A DNA stretch of 64,000 bases from Bacillus sp. CH140a_4T (GCF_008923725.1 NZ_WBPF01000013.1:248001-312000); one strand, 5' to 3'; shown: positions 27,868 through 40,852, numbered from the stretch's first letter. Translations and numbers: made by a program. Notes: generated by a model from the letters alone, not told the origin.

Positions 27868-29157
27868 TTACGCCTCCATTACTAATAATTGTGGGTCATT
27901 CAATAGACGTTTAATTTGGTTTAATGCTTTTTGAGCAGTTGCGCCGTCAATTAAACGATGGTCAAAGCTTAGAGATAATGCTAATACTGGAGCTGCAACG
28001 ATTTCACCGTTTTTCACAACTGGCTTCTCAGCGATACGGCCGATACCAAGAATTGCTACTTCTGGGTGGTTGATAACTGGAGTGAACCATTGTCCACCTG
28101 CAGAACCAATGTTTGTAATTGTGCAAGAAGCACCTTTCATTTCAGCCGGAGCTAAACGACCTTCACGTGCTTTACCAGCAAGATCATTGATCTCGTTAGA
28201 AATAGTGAAGATTGATTTACGATCTGTATCTTTAACCACTGGTACTAATAGACCTTTGTCTGTATCAGCTGCGATACCGATGTTGAAGTAATGTTTATGA
28301 ACGATTTCTTGAGAAGCATCGTCTAAAGCAGTATTCAACATTGGGAATTCACGTAATGCAGATGTTAAAGCTTTAACAACGTATGGAAGGTAAGTTAATT
28401 TAATACCTTTGTCAGCTGCAACAGCTTTGAACTTCTTACGGTGAGCAACAAGTTCTGTTACATCTACTTCATCCATTAATGTTACGTGAGGAGCTGTATG
28501 CTTAGAGTTAACCATTGCTTTTGCAATCGCTTTACGGATACCACTCATTTTCTCACGAGTTTCTGGATATTCACCAGCTGGGATTGGTTGTGCTTTTGGT
28601 GCTTCTTCTTTCGCTGCTGCTGGAGTAGCTTCTACTGCTGCTGGAGCCTCAGTTGCTGCTACTGCTTGTCCACCATTTGCAAATGCATCGATGTCAGCTT
28701 TTACGATACGACCGTTCTTACCAGAACCAGCTACTTTATGAATGTCTACGCCGTTTTCACGAGCATATTTACGAACAGATGGCATAGCGATTACGCGCTC
28801 ATTTACTACTTCTGCAGTTGCTGCTGGAGTAGCTTCCGCTGCTGGAGCTTCTACTGCTGCTTCTTCAGCTTTTGGAGCTTCATCATGATCGTCACCTTTA
28901 AATTTAAGGTTTTCGTATCCAGGAGCATCAAATTTAATTAATGTATCTCCTACAATTGCAACTGTTCCTTCTTCTACAAGTACTTCAAGTACTTTACCTT
29001 TAACAGGAGAAGGGATTTCTACTACTGCTTTATCATTTTGTACTTCAAGAAGTACATCGTCTTCGTTTACTTCATCGCCTGGTTTAATAAACCATTTTAC
29101 GATTTCACCTTCGTGGATACCTTCACCGATATCTGGTAGTTTAAATTCAAATGCCAC
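27868..29157 (-). CDS. pdhC: Dihydrolipoamide acetyltransferase (E2)
   Basis: Core of the pyruvate dehydrogenase complex, moves acetyl from E1 to CoA. 429 residues with one lipoyl domain (about 1-80; lipoyl-lysine Lys43 in [12 protein letters not shown]), an Ala/Pro/Glu-rich linker, a peripheral-subunit-binding domain ([18 protein letters not shown]...[11 protein letters not shown]), a second Ala/Glu linker and the catalytic domain ending [10 protein letters not shown]. Preceded by a stem-loop that separates it from pdhB. Confidence 0.98.
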   Translation of the reverse strand: MAFEFKLPDIGEGIHEGEIVKWFIKPGDEVNEDDVLLEVQNDKAVVEIPSPVKGKVLEVLVEEGTVAIVGDTLIKFDAPGYENLKFKGDDHDEAPKAEEAAVEAPAAEATPAATAEVVNERVIAMPSVRKYARENGVDIHKVAGSGKNGRIVKADIDAFANGGQAVAATEAPAAVEATPAAAKEEAPKAQPIPAGEYPETREKMSGIRKAIAKAMVNSKHTAPHVTLMDEVDVTELVAHRKKFKAVAADKGIKLTYLPYVVKALTSALREFPMLNTALDDASQEIVHKHYFNIGIAADTDKGLLVPVVKDTDRKSIFTISNEINDLAGKAREGRLAPAEMKGASCTITNIGSAGGQWFTPVINHPEVAILGIGRIAEKPVVKNGEIVAAPVLALSLSFDHRLIDGATAQKALNQIKRLLNDPQLLVMEA

Positions 29158-29196
29158 GGAATTCAGCCCCCTGATTCATTTCATTATTATGGAATA

Positions 29197-29236
29197 TGTA
29201 CAAAAGAAACCAGCATGTGCTGATTTCTTTTGCACA
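29197..29236 (-). other. Stem-loop between pdhB and pdhC
   Basis: Long, nearly perfect inverted repeat (TGTGCAAAAGAAATCAGCA against TGCTGGTTTCTTTTGTACA) in the 93-base gap, without a T-run. Likely an RNA processing or stabilising hairpin. Confidence 0.6.
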
Positions 29237-29250
29237 TGAAAAGCTAAAAA

Positions 29251-30228
29251 TTAGAAGTTCATTACTTTGTTAACAGCTTCAACAATATCTTTATGGTTTG
29301 GTAACCATACGCTCTCAGCTTGAGAGAATGGGAATACTGTATCAGCAGCTGCAACACGTACAACTGGAGCTTCTAAGTTTAAGATTGCACGGTCGTTAAT
29401 TTCCGCTACAACGTTAGCTGCAATACCAGCTTGTTTTTGTGCTTCTTGAACTACAACTACGCGGCCTGTTTTTTCAACAGAAGCGATGATTGTTTCGATA
29501 TCTAATGGTTGAACTGTACGTAAGTCAACAACCTCTAAAGAGATACCTTCTTTTTCAAGTTCTTCAGCAGCTTTTAATGCAGCGTGAACCATAGCACCGT
29601 AAGCGATAACAGATACATCTGTACCTTCACGTTTGATATCAGCTTTACCTAAATCAATTGTGTATTCGCCTTCTGGTACATCTTGACGGAATGAACGGTA
29701 CAATTTCATATGCTCTAAGTAAATAACTGGATCGTTGTCACGAATCGCAGAGATTAAAAGACCTTTTGCATCGTATGGAGTAGATGGAATAACAACTTTT
29801 AGACCAGGTTGTTGAGCCACTAATCCTTCTAAGCTATCAGCATGTAGTTCAGGAGTATGAACACCGCCACCGAATGGAGAACGAACTGTTACTGGAGCAG
29901 TCCAACGTCCACCAGAACGGTAACGCATACGAGCTAATTGACCAGAAATTGAATCCATTACTTCAAAAACGAAACCGAAGAATTGGATTTCTGGAACTGG
30001 ACGGAAACCTTCTAATGCAAGTCCAACTGCAAGTCCACCAATACCAGACTCTGCAAGTGGAGTATCCATTACACGATCTTCACCGAATTCAGCTTGTAAA
30101 CCTTCAGTAGCACGGAATACACCGCCGTTTACACCAACGTCTTCACCAAACACAAGTACGTTAGGGTCATTTTTCATTTCAACGCGTAAAGCATCAGTGA
30201 TTGCTTGAATCATTGTCATTTGAGCCAT
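29251..30228 (-). CDS. pdhB: Pyruvate dehydrogenase E1 beta subunit
   Basis: Transketolase-fold beta subunit of the alpha2beta2 E1, which decarboxylates pyruvate with thiamine diphosphate. 325 residues. [19 protein letters not shown] near 27-45, [14 protein letters not shown] and the [12 protein letters not shown] region are typical; the C-terminal transketolase domain contains [11 protein letters not shown]. Three bases after pdhA. Confidence 0.98.
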   Translation of the reverse strand: MAQMTMIQAITDALRVEMKNDPNVLVFGEDVGVNGGVFRATEGLQAEFGEDRVMDTPLAESGIGGLAVGLALEGFRPVPEIQFFGFVFEVMDSISGQLARMRYRSGGRWTAPVTVRSPFGGGVHTPELHADSLEGLVAQQPGLKVVIPSTPYDAKGLLISAIRDNDPVIYLEHMKLYRSFRQDVPEGEYTIDLGKADIKREGTDVSVIAYGAMVHAALKAAEELEKEGISLEVVDLRTVQPLDIETIIASVEKTGRVVVVQEAQKQAGIAANVVAEINDRAILNLEAPVVRVAAADTVFPFSQAESVWLPNHKDIVEAVNKVMNF

Positions 30229-30231
30229 GGC

Positions 30232-31807
<1,576 letters not shown>

Positions 31808-31860
31808 CATACATTATAGTAACCGCAGTATTAGCGGGAAATGATAAAGGAGGTCATCTC

Positions 31861-32007
31861 ATGTACGGATACTCATATTGCTATCCAACTTGTTCAAATC
31901 CTTCCTACGGTTATGGCGGTTCTTGTGGCGGATCTGGACGCGGCTTTGCCTTAATCGTTGTGTTGTTTATTCTTTTAATTATCGTTGGTGCTGCTTGCAT
32001 TCGCTAA
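31861..32007 (+). CDS. YjcZ family sporulation peptide
   Basis: 48 residues: a Tyr/Gly/Cys-rich head ([20 protein letters not shown]), then one membrane helix [20 protein letters not shown] at the very end. This is the layout of the YjcZ-type tiny transmembrane peptides of Bacillus. AAAGGAGGT ribosome site seven bases upstream and a mother-cell promoter-like sequence. Too short for many automatic gene finders. Confidence 0.85.
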   Translation: MYGYSYCYPTCSNPSYGYGGSCGGSGRGFALIVVLFILLIIVGAACIR

Positions 32008-32035
32008 TGTAAAATGAAACAACTATGGAAAGAAA

Positions 32036-32062
32036 CAGACGGCTTTGCCGTCTTTTCTTTTT
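32036..32062 (+). terminator. Terminator of the YjcZ-type gene
   Basis: Stem AGACGGC/GCCGTCT with TTT loop followed by TTTCTTTTT. Confidence 0.85.
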
Positions 32063-32157
32063 ATTACATACATATTCTATAGTAGAACGCTTGCCCTACT
32101 TGTCGATGACTTTTTTCATCTCCTTTGGTAGACTAAAGGGGAAAGGAGAGATTACAT

Positions 32158-32712
32158 ATGCTTACAATGAAAGATGTCATTCGCGAAGGAGATCCTATTT
32201 TGCGAAACGTTGCAGAAGAGGTAATAATACCAACGAGCGAAGAAGATACAACTACACTTAAAGAGATGATTGAATTTGTAATGAATAGCCAAGATCCTGA
32301 AATGGCTGAAAAATATAGTTTACGCCCTGGAATCGGATTAGCAGCTCCGCAAATCGGTATTTCAAAGAAAATGATTGCGGTTCATGTAACCGATACGGAC
32401 GGCACGTTATATAGTCATGCATTATTCAACCCAAAAATCATTAGTCATTCTGTTGAACGTACATATTTACAAAGCGGGGAAGGCTGTCTATCAGTAGACC
32501 GCGAAGTACCTGGATATGTCCCTCGTTACACAAGAATTACAGTGAAAGCAACATCAATCAACGGCGAAGAAGTAAAATTACGTTTAAAAGGTTTACCAGC
32601 AATCGTATTTCAGCATGAAATTGACCATTTAAATGGTGTTATGTTCTATGACCACATTAATAAAGAAAATCCATTTGCTGCTCCTGACGACTCAAAACCT
32701 CTAGAGCGATAA
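32158..32712 (+). CDS. defB: Peptide deformylase
   Basis: Metalloenzyme that removes the formyl group from nascent proteins. 184 residues. All three motifs present: [10 protein letters not shown] (58-67), EGCLS with metal ligand Cys110, and HEIDH with His153, Glu154, His157. The long 12-residue insertion after motif 1 makes it a type 2 enzyme; it matches B. subtilis DefB/YkrB and lies between ykrA and the pdh operon as there. Confidence 0.95.
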   Translation: MLTMKDVIREGDPILRNVAEEVIIPTSEEDTTTLKEMIEFVMNSQDPEMAEKYSLRPGIGLAAPQIGISKKMIAVHVTDTDGTLYSHALFNPKIISHSVERTYLQSGEGCLSVDREVPGYVPRYTRITVKATSINGEEVKLRLKGLPAIVFQHEIDHLNGVMFYDHINKENPFAAPDDSKPLER

Positions 32713-32713
32713 T

Positions 32714-32747
32714 AAAAAAGGCGGGAGTTATCTTCCGCCTTTTTTAT
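32714..32747 (+). terminator. Peptide deformylase gene terminator
   Basis: Stem AAAAAAGGCGG/CCGCCTTTTTT, three bases after the stop codon. Confidence 0.9.
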
Positions 32748-32769
32748 ATGAAATGGGTTCCATATTTAC

Positions 32770-33543
32770 TTATAGCAATCCAGCCCATTTTAAGCCATGA
32801 TATATGCCGTCTTCACTAACATCCTTTGTCACATGATTTGCAAGTTTTTTCAAATCTTCATGACCGTTCCCCATCACAATACCTGTCCCAACTGCTTCGA
32901 TCATTTCTAAATCATTTAAGCCATCTCCAAATGCATACACTTGTTCACGGTTAAATCCTAATTTTCCAATGAATTTCTCAATTCCTTTTGCCTTCGAACC
33001 ACCATTTGGAATAATATCCATTGAATATGCATGCCAGCGAATGAAATGAAAGTCTGGATACTGATTAATAAACTTTTCCTCTTCATTCACTTCACAGAAA
33101 AGAAGTGTTTGATAAATATTACGTTCCTCATAAAAATTAGGTTCATATGCCGGATGCTCAAAATTTAAGCTTCCAAAACCTTCTTTCACATAATCATGAT
33201 ATTCTACTGATGCCCTCATATCTTGATGATCAAGATATACAAGTGGATACCCTTCTTGATTTGCAAACTGAGTAAATTTATGCAAGGCAGCTGGATGTAA
33301 TGGGTTATTAAATACTACCTCGTCTTCAAATACAACGTACTGTCCATTAAAGCTAACATAATTGTGTATATTAAGTTCCTTACGAATATCTTCAAACATA
33401 AATGGCGCACGCCCTGTCGCAATTGCTACATGCACACCTTTTTCTTGTAACTGTCTTACTGCATCTCTTGTAGATTGAGGTATCTTCTTATCATGATCTA
33501 ATAATGTTCCATCAATATCAAAAAAGACAATTTTATCATTCAT
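32770..33543 (-). CDS. ykrA: HAD-superfamily Cof-type phosphatase (YkrA)
   Basis: 257 residues. HAD motif I FFDIDGTLLD (7-16), motif II ATGRAP near 41-46, motif III lysine in GGSKAKGIEKF, and motif IV FGDGLNDLEMI near 206-216; the C2-type cap domain between II and III marks the Cof subfamily, which acts on sugar phosphates or related small phosphates. Position equals B. subtilis ykrA. Natural substrate unknown. Confidence 0.9.
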   Translation of the reverse strand: MNDKIVFFDIDGTLLDHDKKIPQSTRDAVRQLQEKGVHVAIATGRAPFMFEDIRKELNIHNYVSFNGQYVVFEDEVVFNNPLHPAALHKFTQFANQEGYPLVYLDHQDMRASVEYHDYVKEGFGSLNFEHPAYEPNFYEERNIYQTLLFCEVNEEEKFINQYPDFHFIRWHAYSMDIIPNGGSKAKGIEKFIGKLGFNREQVYAFGDGLNDLEMIEAVGTGIVMGNGHEDLKKLANHVTKDVSEDGIYHGLKWAGLL

Positions 33544-33711
33544 TTGTCAAAATCCTTTCTGTTACTCAATATTTCTATTTTGATTATCGCTTTTCAAATT
33601 CTAAAAAAAAGTATAACATATTAAACATCTGTGAAGAAAGCGTTCACTTTCTGACCTTATTTATGAAACCTGCATATATATATTAGTAAAAAATGTGGAT
33701 ACTTGTTCGTA

Positions 33712-33742
33712 TGAATTTTCTTTTCTATTCTTTCTCATACTA
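33712..33742 (+). promoter_or_regulatory. SigG-like promoter candidate upstream of the 23-residue peptide gene
   Basis: TGAATT at 33712-33717, 18 bases, CATACTA at 33736-33742 resembles the forespore SigG pattern. It lies about 160 bases before the peptide gene start, and the -10 forms part of the left arm of the stem-loop at 33730-33801. Confidence 0.4.
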
Positions 33743-33801
33743 TAGCTATAACTAACGGCTACTAATCGTTACTATAGAATAACTTTCCCTGTATGAGAAA
33801 G
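33730..33801 (+). other. Long potential stem-loop in the leader of the peptide gene
   Basis: Outer arms CTTTCTCATAC (33730-33740) and GTATGAGAAAG (33791-33801) are exactly complementary; inside, TAACG/CGTTA and CTATAG/CTATAG pairs continue the fold. It is not followed by T-rich sequence, so it is not a normal terminator. Confidence 0.5.
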
Positions 33802-33900
33802 GACAAGATTCAACATTCACTTTTGTCTTCTTTCTTATATCAGAGACGGAGTTTTCACTAGTAATATGCATGTTTAAAATAAGGAAAGGAAGGAGTAATC

Positions 33901-33972
33901 ATGCTGAAGAAGCTGAAGAAAAAGCTCAAGCGTTATTTAAAAGATCTAGTCCGTAAAAAGACAATCGCTTAA
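33901..33972 (+). CDS. 23-residue strongly basic amphipathic peptide
   Basis: Begins MLKKLKKKLKRYLKDL and ends RKKTIA; nine Lys and two Arg against one Asp. Leu spacing gives an amphipathic helix. The ribosome site AAGGAAGGAG five bases upstream is among the best in the window, and a short GCCC/GGGC hairpin with TTTTTC follows the stop, so it looks like a complete small transcription unit between ykrA and rpoY. I do not know a family; it could be a leader peptide, a membrane- or nucleic-acid-binding peptide, or forespore specific. Confidence 0.65.
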   Translation: MLKKLKKKLKRYLKDLVRKKTIA

Positions 33973-33975
33973 ATT

Positions 33976-34000
33976 GTGCCCATTTCGGGCTTTTTCTTCA
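33976..34000 (+). terminator. Weak terminator after the 23-residue peptide gene
   Basis: Short stem GCCC/GGGC followed by TTTTTCTT four bases after the stop codon. Partial readthrough into rpoY-rnjA is possible. Confidence 0.5.
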
Positions 34001-34090
34001 TTCTCATTCGAAAAAACATGAAAATCGTGACTGTTTGCTTTATAATAAGTAACAGATAATGCAAAACATAGACAAGGAGAGGTTTTCCAA

Positions 34091-34303
34091 ATGATTTTTA
34101 AAGTATTTTATCAAGACAAAATGACTGAGGTTCCAGTACGTGAAAATACAAAAGTTTTATATTTAGAGGCTACGTCTGAAAAGGATGTTCGTAAGAAATT
34201 AAATAAGTTCGCATATAATATCGAGTTCGTTCAGTCTGTTACTGGTGCTCATCTTGAATATGAAAAAGAAAACGCTGATTTAACATTAGCGGAAATCGTA
34301 TAG
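34091..34303 (+). CDS. rpoY: RNA polymerase epsilon subunit
   Basis: 70-residue accessory subunit of Firmicute RNA polymerase (YkzG, UPF0356). Sequence [19 protein letters not shown] with [15 protein letters not shown] and the acidic end ADLTLAEIV is typical. Ends four bases before rnjA, as in B. subtilis, so the two are translated together. AAGGAGAGG ribosome site. Confidence 0.95.
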   Translation: MIFKVFYQDKMTEVPVRENTKVLYLEATSEKDVRKKLNKFAYNIEFVQSVTGAHLEYEKENADLTLAEIV

Positions 34304-34307
34304 TCAT

Positions 34308-35975
34308 ATGAAATTTCTAAAGAATGATCAGGCTGCCGTTTTTGCTTTAGGGGGACTTGGTGAAATCGGTAAAAATACATATGCTGTTCAATTTCAAGAT
34401 GAAATTATTATTATTGATGCTGGAATTAAATTCCCAGAAGACGAACTCCTCGGAATCGATTATGTAATACCAGATTACACTTATTTTGTGCGAAACGAAG
34501 ATAAAATTAAAGGATTATTCATTACACATGGTCACGAAGATCATATCGGTGGAATTCCTTACTTATTACGTCAAGTAAACATCCCGATTTATGGCGGGAA
34601 ATTAGCAATTGCACTAATCAAAAACAAATTAGAAGAGCACGGATTACTTCGTAAAGCAAAACTTTATGAAATTCAAGAAGATGATGTTATTAAATTTAAA
34701 AAGACATCGGTTTCCTTCTTCCGTACAACTCACAGTATCCCAGATTCATACGGAGTTGTTGTGAAAACACCTCAAGGACAAGTTGTTCATACTGGCGATT
34801 TCAAATTTGATTTCACACCAGTCGGTGAACCAGCGGACTTAACAAAAATGGCTGAAATCGGAAAAGACGGTGTACTTTGTCTCTTATCTGACAGTACAAA
34901 CAGTGAAGTTCCAAACTTTACAATGTCTGAGCGCCGTGTTGGTGATAGTATTCAAGATATTTTCCGCAAAGTAGAAGGTCGTATTATATTTGCAACCTTT
35001 GCATCAAATATCCATCGTCTACAACAAGTTGTTGAAGCGGCTGTTGAAAACAATCGTAAAGTGGCTGTGTTTGGCCGAAGTATGGAAGCGGCGATTGAAA
35101 TTGGACAAAACCTCGGTTATATTCGCTGTCCGAAGGATACATTCATAGATACAGCTCAACTAAACCGCCTACCGGCTAATAAAGTTGTTATTTTATGTAC
35201 AGGTAGTCAAGGTGAGCCAATGGCAGCACTTTCACGTATTGCTAACGGTACTCATCGTCAAATTCAAATCATTCCTGGCGACACAGTTGTGTTCTCTTCT
35301 TCACCAATCCCTGGTAATACAATTAGTGTAAGCCGTACAATTAACATGTTGTATCGTGCTGGTGCTGATGTAATCCATGGAAAACTGTCAAACATTCATA
35401 CGAGTGGACACGGTGGACAAGAAGAACAAAAACTAATGCTTCGTCTAATTAAACCGAAGTATTTCATGCCAATTCATGGTGAATACCGCATGCAACGTAT
35501 GCATATGAAGTTAGCAAACGATTGTGGTATTCCAGAAGAAAACTGTTTCATCATGGATAATGGAGATGTTCTTGCTCTTCGCTCTGATGAAGCAAGCGTA
35601 GCTGGTAAAATCCCATCTGGATCTGTCTATATTGACGGAAATGGTATTGGAGATATCGGTAATATCGTATTACGCGATCGTCGTATTCTTTCTGAAGAAG
35701 GACTTGTTATTGTAGTTGTAAGCATTGATATGAAAGAGTTTAAAGTTGCAGCAGGACCTGATATTATCTCACGTGGTTTCGTGTATATGCGCGAAAGTAG
35801 TGATTTAATTAATGATGCTCAAACATTAATTACAACTCATTTAGAAAAAGTGATGGAGCGTAAAACAACACAATGGTCTGAAATTAAAAATGAAATTACA
35901 GACACATTAGCACCATTCCTATATGAGAAAACGAAACGTCGTCCAATGATTTTACCAATCATTATGGAAATATAA
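34308..35975 (+). CDS. rnjA: Ribonuclease J1
   Basis: Metallo-beta-lactamase/beta-CASP nuclease with 5' exonuclease and endonuclease activity on mRNA and 16S rRNA precursors. 555 residues. Zinc motif HGHEDH at 74-79, further ligands in VHTGDFKFD and the beta-CASP blocks; [10 protein letters not shown] near 366-375 and PIHGEYRM belong to motif C. Coupled to rpoY. Length is the normal one for RNase J1 (YkqC). Confidence 0.97.
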   Translation: MKFLKNDQAAVFALGGLGEIGKNTYAVQFQDEIIIIDAGIKFPEDELLGIDYVIPDYTYFVRNEDKIKGLFITHGHEDHIGGIPYLLRQVNIPIYGGKLAIALIKNKLEEHGLLRKAKLYEIQEDDVIKFKKTSVSFFRTTHSIPDSYGVVVKTPQGQVVHTGDFKFDFTPVGEPADLTKMAEIGKDGVLCLLSDSTNSEVPNFTMSERRVGDSIQDIFRKVEGRIIFATFASNIHRLQQVVEAAVENNRKVAVFGRSMEAAIEIGQNLGYIRCPKDTFIDTAQLNRLPANKVVILCTGSQGEPMAALSRIANGTHRQIQIIPGDTVVFSSSPIPGNTISVSRTINMLYRAGADVIHGKLSNIHTSGHGGQEEQKLMLRLIKPKYFMPIHGEYRMQRMHMKLANDCGIPEENCFIMDNGDVLALRSDEASVAGKIPSGSVYIDGNGIGDIGNIVLRDRRILSEEGLVIVVVSIDMKEFKVAAGPDIISRGFVYMRESSDLINDAQTLITTHLEKVMERKTTQWSEIKNEITDTLAPFLYEKTKRRPMILPIIMEI

Positions 35976-36012
35976 GAAAAAGGACAATACCTTCATGGTA
36001 TTGTCCTTTTCT
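35976..36012. terminator. Bidirectional terminator of rnjA and ktrC
   Basis: Stem AAAAGGACAATACC/GGTATTGTCCTTTT between convergent genes. Confidence 0.9.
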
Positions 36013-36013
36013 C

Positions 36014-36679
36014 TTATCTTAAAAAGTGTTTAAAACGATCTACTTCATCGTCATGACCAATTACAATTAATATATCTCCCGCTTGAATATTTTCCGTAGC
36101 TCGAGGAGATACAATCACTTCTTTACCACGTTTAATCGCTACAATATTCAATCCAAACTTCGCACGAATATCTAATTCGATTAAAGAATGACCATCAATT
36201 TTTTTATTTGCAATAATCTCTACAATACTATGCTCATCTGAAAGCTCAAGATAGTCTAATACATTACTTGATGCAATATTATTAGCAATCCTTTTTCCCA
36301 TATCACGCTCTGGGTGCACAATGTGATCTGCCCCTATTTTACTTAACACTTTTTCATGGTAATCATTTTGAGCTTTTACAGTAATATTTTTTACACCTAA
36401 CTCTTTCAGAATTAATGTTGTTAAAATACTTGAATTTAAATTATCTCCAATAGCAACGACTACATGATCAAAATTACGAATACCAAGACTTTTTAATACC
36501 ATCTCATCTGTTGAATCTGCAATTACAGCATGTGAAGCTATATTTGCAAACTCATTAATTTTATCCTCATCCGAATCAATTGCCATTACTTCCATACCTA
36601 ATTGAGCGAGTTCTCGGCAAATACTTCCACCAAAACGTCCAAGCCCGATGACAGCAAATTCTTTCTCTTTTTCACCCAC
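36014..36679 (-). CDS. ktrC: Potassium uptake regulatory subunit KtrC
   Basis: RCK protein that forms the cytosolic octameric ring gating a KtrB/KtrD-type K+ channel. 221 residues: N-terminal nucleotide-binding Rossmann domain with GLGRFGGSICREL near 12-24, then a C-terminal TrkA_C domain (about 135-221). In B. subtilis KtrC is controlled by ATP/ADP and c-di-AMP. It lies next to rnjA as B. subtilis ykqB does. KtrA is the close alternative; synteny favours KtrC. Confidence 0.92.
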   Translation of the reverse strand: MGEKEKEFAVIGLGRFGGSICRELAQLGMEVMAIDSDEDKINEFANIASHAVIADSTDEMVLKSLGIRNFDHVVVAIGDNLNSSILTTLILKELGVKNITVKAQNDYHEKVLSKIGADHIVHPERDMGKRIANNIASSNVLDYLELSDEHSIVEIIANKKIDGHSLIELDIRAKFGLNIVAIKRGKEVIVSPRATENIQAGDILIVIGHDDEVDRFKHFLR

Positions 36680-36762
36680 AGGAATTCCTCCAATAACATC
36701 GAATACTATGTATTTTTATTGTAACACACTTTAGATTTGCTACAAAAACCTGTATATCATTC

Positions 36763-37629
36763 TTATTTTTGTTTTTGCATATAAAAATACTGTTGTAAAT
36801 AAAATGCGATACTGAAAATTAACATGCCAAATACAAATATGTTTCCAAATGAACTAAATGTTTCAAAAACGAATAATAACGTTTCTTGTCCGAAGAAAGC
36901 AAATAATAGTTGTATAAATGCGAATAACAATGCGAATATGTAATGATGTTGATGGAATAAATAATGCGTTGCACCTAAAAAAGCGATAAACGAAATGATG
37001 AAAATCCACCAATTTTCTAAAAACGGTTGCCAACTAGTAAATTGATATCCATTTACTAATATCGCAATAATTCCTATAACCGCCATCGTTGGCACACTCC
37101 AAAATAGTGCCCGCCCTCTAAAGAAGCGAGTTCCTTTAACATCACCTTTTTCATGTGCAATGTATGTGAGTACTACCGTGCTTATGTATAAAACCGAAAG
37201 AATTGTTAAAACGATAATGAGCCAAAAATGTAATTGATAATATTCATGCTCTATATTTGTCACAATAGCCGCTAACATACACGGAATTAACATTCCAGTC
37301 CAACCATCTACTTTTCTTTCATTCCAAAACACCGTGTTACCAATCCGTATACCTAACAACATAAAAATAATGATACCTAGTACAAATAATGTTGTTTTAT
37401 TCCCTACTAAACTCGTTGAGAAAGCAATTAACCCAATAAATAAAAAGAGCACAAATCCATTCATAATTTCTAATACAGGTGATAAATATCTCTTCACCCA
37501 TTTATATGTTTCGTCATATTCATGATTATCTACTAAACGGTAGGCATAAAAACTTATCCCAAAATACACCGCCGCAATAATAACATACGCATATAAGACG
37601 AAACACAACATTGCACTGCTAATTTGCAC
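36763..37629 (-). CDS. Polytopic membrane protein, possibly CydB-like
   Basis: About 288 residues with eight membrane segments. The GTG at 37629 has GGTGGGG six bases upstream and is preferred to the GTG four codons earlier. The arrangement of helices and the central NERKVDGWTGMLIPCML loop bear a loose resemblance to subunit II of cytochrome bd oxidases, but no cytochrome d subunit I gene is nearby and key residues cannot be verified. Treat as a membrane protein of unknown function. Confidence 0.6.
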   Translation of the reverse strand: MQISSAMLCFVLYAYVIIAAVYFGISFYAYRLVDNHEYDETYKWVKRYLSPVLEIMNGFVLFLFIGLIAFSTSLVGNKTTLFVLGIIIFMLLGIRIGNTVFWNERKVDGWTGMLIPCMLAAIVTNIEHEYYQLHFWLIIVLTILSVLYISTVVLTYIAHEKGDVKGTRFFRGRALFWSVPTMAVIGIIAILVNGYQFTSWQPFLENWWIFIISFIAFLGATHYLFHQHHYIFALLFAFIQLLFAFFGQETLLFVFETFSSFGNIFVFGMLIFSIAFYLQQYFYMQKQK

Positions 37630-37741
37630 GTAATTCCCCACCCTTTTTTTCTATGTTTCACCTTGATTTTACACATTTTCTACACGAAATGTAAACACAT
37701 ATAAGCTAGTTAACTAATCATCTTCTCAATAAGCGATAATG

Positions 37742-37779
37742 AATAATGAGCAGCGGCTCAAAACCACTGCTCATTATTT
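37742..37779 (-). terminator. Terminator downstream of dapL
   Basis: Stem AATAATGAGCAG/CTGCTCATTATT around a 13-base loop, between dapL and the membrane-protein gene. T-run is short on either strand. Confidence 0.65.
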
Positions 37780-37884
37780 TATCCATTTGTATGCCGATGT
37801 GTATCTAAAACAAATGTGAACGTTGTTTTCCTCTTGGAATTAACGAGTACCCTCTTTAAATTGTTGCAAAGTTGGGAAGCAAGT

Positions 37885-39073
<1,189 letters not shown>

Positions 39074-39075
39074 GT

Positions 39076-39798
39076 TTATTTCTCTGGGTTTAATTGACGA
39101 AGCTCTTGTTTAATTTCAGTTTTTGCTTTTGTCTTCTCATCAATCTCTTTAATTACACGTGCTGGAGTACCGGCAACAACTGTATATGGAGGTACATCTT
39201 CTGTTACAACCGCTCCTGCTGCTACAACTGCACCTTTCCCTACTGTAACTCCCTCTAACACAACTACGTTTGCACCAATTACAACATCATCTTCAACGAT
39301 AACTGGTTTTGCTGAAGGCGGCTCAATAACACCTGCAAGTACTGCACCTGCACCTACGTGACAGTTCTTACCAACAGTTGCACGTCCACCAAGTACCGCG
39401 TTCATGTCAATCATAGTACCTTCACCAATTACAGCACCGATATTAATTGTTGCATTCATCATAATAACAGCGTTGTCGCCGATTTCAACGTGATCACGAA
39501 TAATCGCGCCTGGCTCAATACGAGCTTTAATACCTTTTAAATCAAGCATTGGAATTGCAGAATTACGACGGTCATTTTCAACAACGTAATCAACAATGTG
39601 CTTGCTATTTTCATCAAGAATTGTCTTAATTTCAGACCATTCTCCAAATAATACACCAGATTTTTTATTTACAAATGCTTGTACCGTTTCAGGGAATGTT
39701 ACTTCTTTTAAATCCCCTTTTATGTATACCTTTACAGGAGTTTTCTTTTCACTTTTTTGAATAAACGAAATAATTTCGTTAGCGTCCATCATTTTCAT
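39076..39798 (-). CDS. dapH: Tetrahydrodipicolinate N-acetyltransferase
   Basis: Acetyl-CoA:tetrahydrodipicolinate acetyltransferase of the DAP pathway (B. subtilis YkuQ). 240 residues: small N-terminal domain [20 protein letters not shown], then a left-handed beta-helix of hexapeptide repeats from about residue 85 ([52 protein letters not shown]-type turns). The product feeds peptidoglycan and spore dipicolinate. First gene of the pair with dapL. Confidence 0.96.
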   Translation of the reverse strand: MKMMDANEIISFIQKSEKKTPVKVYIKGDLKEVTFPETVQAFVNKKSGVLFGEWSEIKTILDENSKHIVDYVVENDRRNSAIPMLDLKGIKARIEPGAIIRDHVEIGDNAVIMMNATINIGAVIGEGTMIDMNAVLGGRATVGKNCHVGAGAVLAGVIEPPSAKPVIVEDDVVIGANVVVLEGVTVGKGAVVAAGAVVTEDVPPYTVVAGTPARVIKEIDEKTKAKTEIKQELRQLNPEK

Positions 39799-39869
39799 TC
39801 TTGTTGCCTCCTAAATCCATTTATAATGTTACTCTACCAAACGATAGAGCGAGTAGCAAGATAATAATC

Positions 39870-40727
39870 CTATTTTTCCATTTGAATTTCTTCTATAATT
39901 TCTAAAAATGCCCTTACTTGCTTCAATTGTCTAGCCGATTCACTCGTCAATAACCATGTTTCTCTCGTTAATTGAACAGGTGTTTTATACATATTTTCCT
40001 GTACTTCTTTTAAAACAGTAGAAGGTAAAAGAGCATAACCTATGCCATTTAAAACGAGTTGTTTGCAAGTTTCAATTTGATCAACCACAATTGTTCTCTT
40101 AGGTGGATTAGAAAATAAACCATACCACCAATTTTGTATTTGTCCATAATAAGTCGAATCACTTTTAAATTGAATAAATGGTCTATTTGTTTCTTTTAAC
40201 ATCGTAATATCTTTTATTTCTTTATCCACTAAATAAAGTTCATCTTCAAATAATTGCTGCTTCTGACCTTTATATTCTTGTGTCCCTCTCAATATAGCAA
40301 CATGAACGTCTCCTTCATAAAATTGCTTTTGCACTTCACTACTCCAGCCAGTAAACAGCGATATTTTCACAGAAGGGTATTTATGTACAAACTTCTTCAA
40401 AACAGGAGGAAGCCAATATTGACCAATAACTGATGCAACAGCTATTTTTAACGTTCCGTGAGTTTCTGTTCTAAAAACAGCTAGCTCACTTTTAATATCC
40501 TCTTCCTTTTGTAGCATTTCTTTTGCATAATTTGCGACTTTTTCCCCTTCAGGTGTAATTGTCAATCCTTTTTGTGAGCGAATAAAAAACTTCATTCCCC
40601 ATTGTTTCTCCATAGATTGTAATCGTTGACTAAGCGCAGGTTGTGAAACAAATAAACGTTCCGCCGCTTTTCTCATATTTGATTCCTGAGCTAACACAAC
40701 CATCATTTGAAAATCATCAATTTGCAA
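39870..40727 (-). CDS. ccpC: LysR-type regulator CcpC
   Basis: Citrate-responsive LysR repressor of TCA cycle genes such as citZ and citB in B. subtilis (YkuM). About 285 residues; N-terminal HTH with NMRKAAERLFVSQPALSQRLQSME, then a periplasmic-binding-protein-like effector domain. I prefer the TTG at 40727 (AGAGGGAG just upstream, and the protein then begins LQIDDFQMMVVLAQE like homologues) over the ATG at 40754. Lies between dapH and darB as in B. subtilis. Confidence 0.88.
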   Translation of the reverse strand: MQIDDFQMMVVLAQESNMRKAAERLFVSQPALSQRLQSMEKQWGMKFFIRSQKGLTITPEGEKVANYAKEMLQKEEDIKSELAVFRTETHGTLKIAVASVIGQYWLPPVLKKFVHKYPSVKISLFTGWSSEVQKQFYEGDVHVAILRGTQEYKGQKQQLFEDELYLVDKEIKDITMLKETNRPFIQFKSDSTYYGQIQNWWYGLFSNPPKRTIVVDQIETCKQLVLNGIGYALLPSTVLKEVQENMYKTPVQLTRETWLLTSESARQLKQVRAFLEIIEEIQMEK

Positions 40728-40852
40728 CTTTCTCCCTCTTTCCTTAGCTTCCATACACCTTATCTCAATAAGCTTTTCATCCTTAATTTAACTATATACT
40801 CTTATATTTTTTATCTTTTTAAATATAATACATACACAACTGATATGCACGA

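Noticed and set aside
28486-28941. 151-codon plus-strand frame inside pdhC
   Set aside because: Cys/Phe/Trp-rich mirror of the Ala/Glu/Pro-rich linker of E2, no start signals.
36763-37629. Naming this gene cydB
   Set aside because: No cytochrome bd subunit I partner, and resemblance is limited to general helix pattern.
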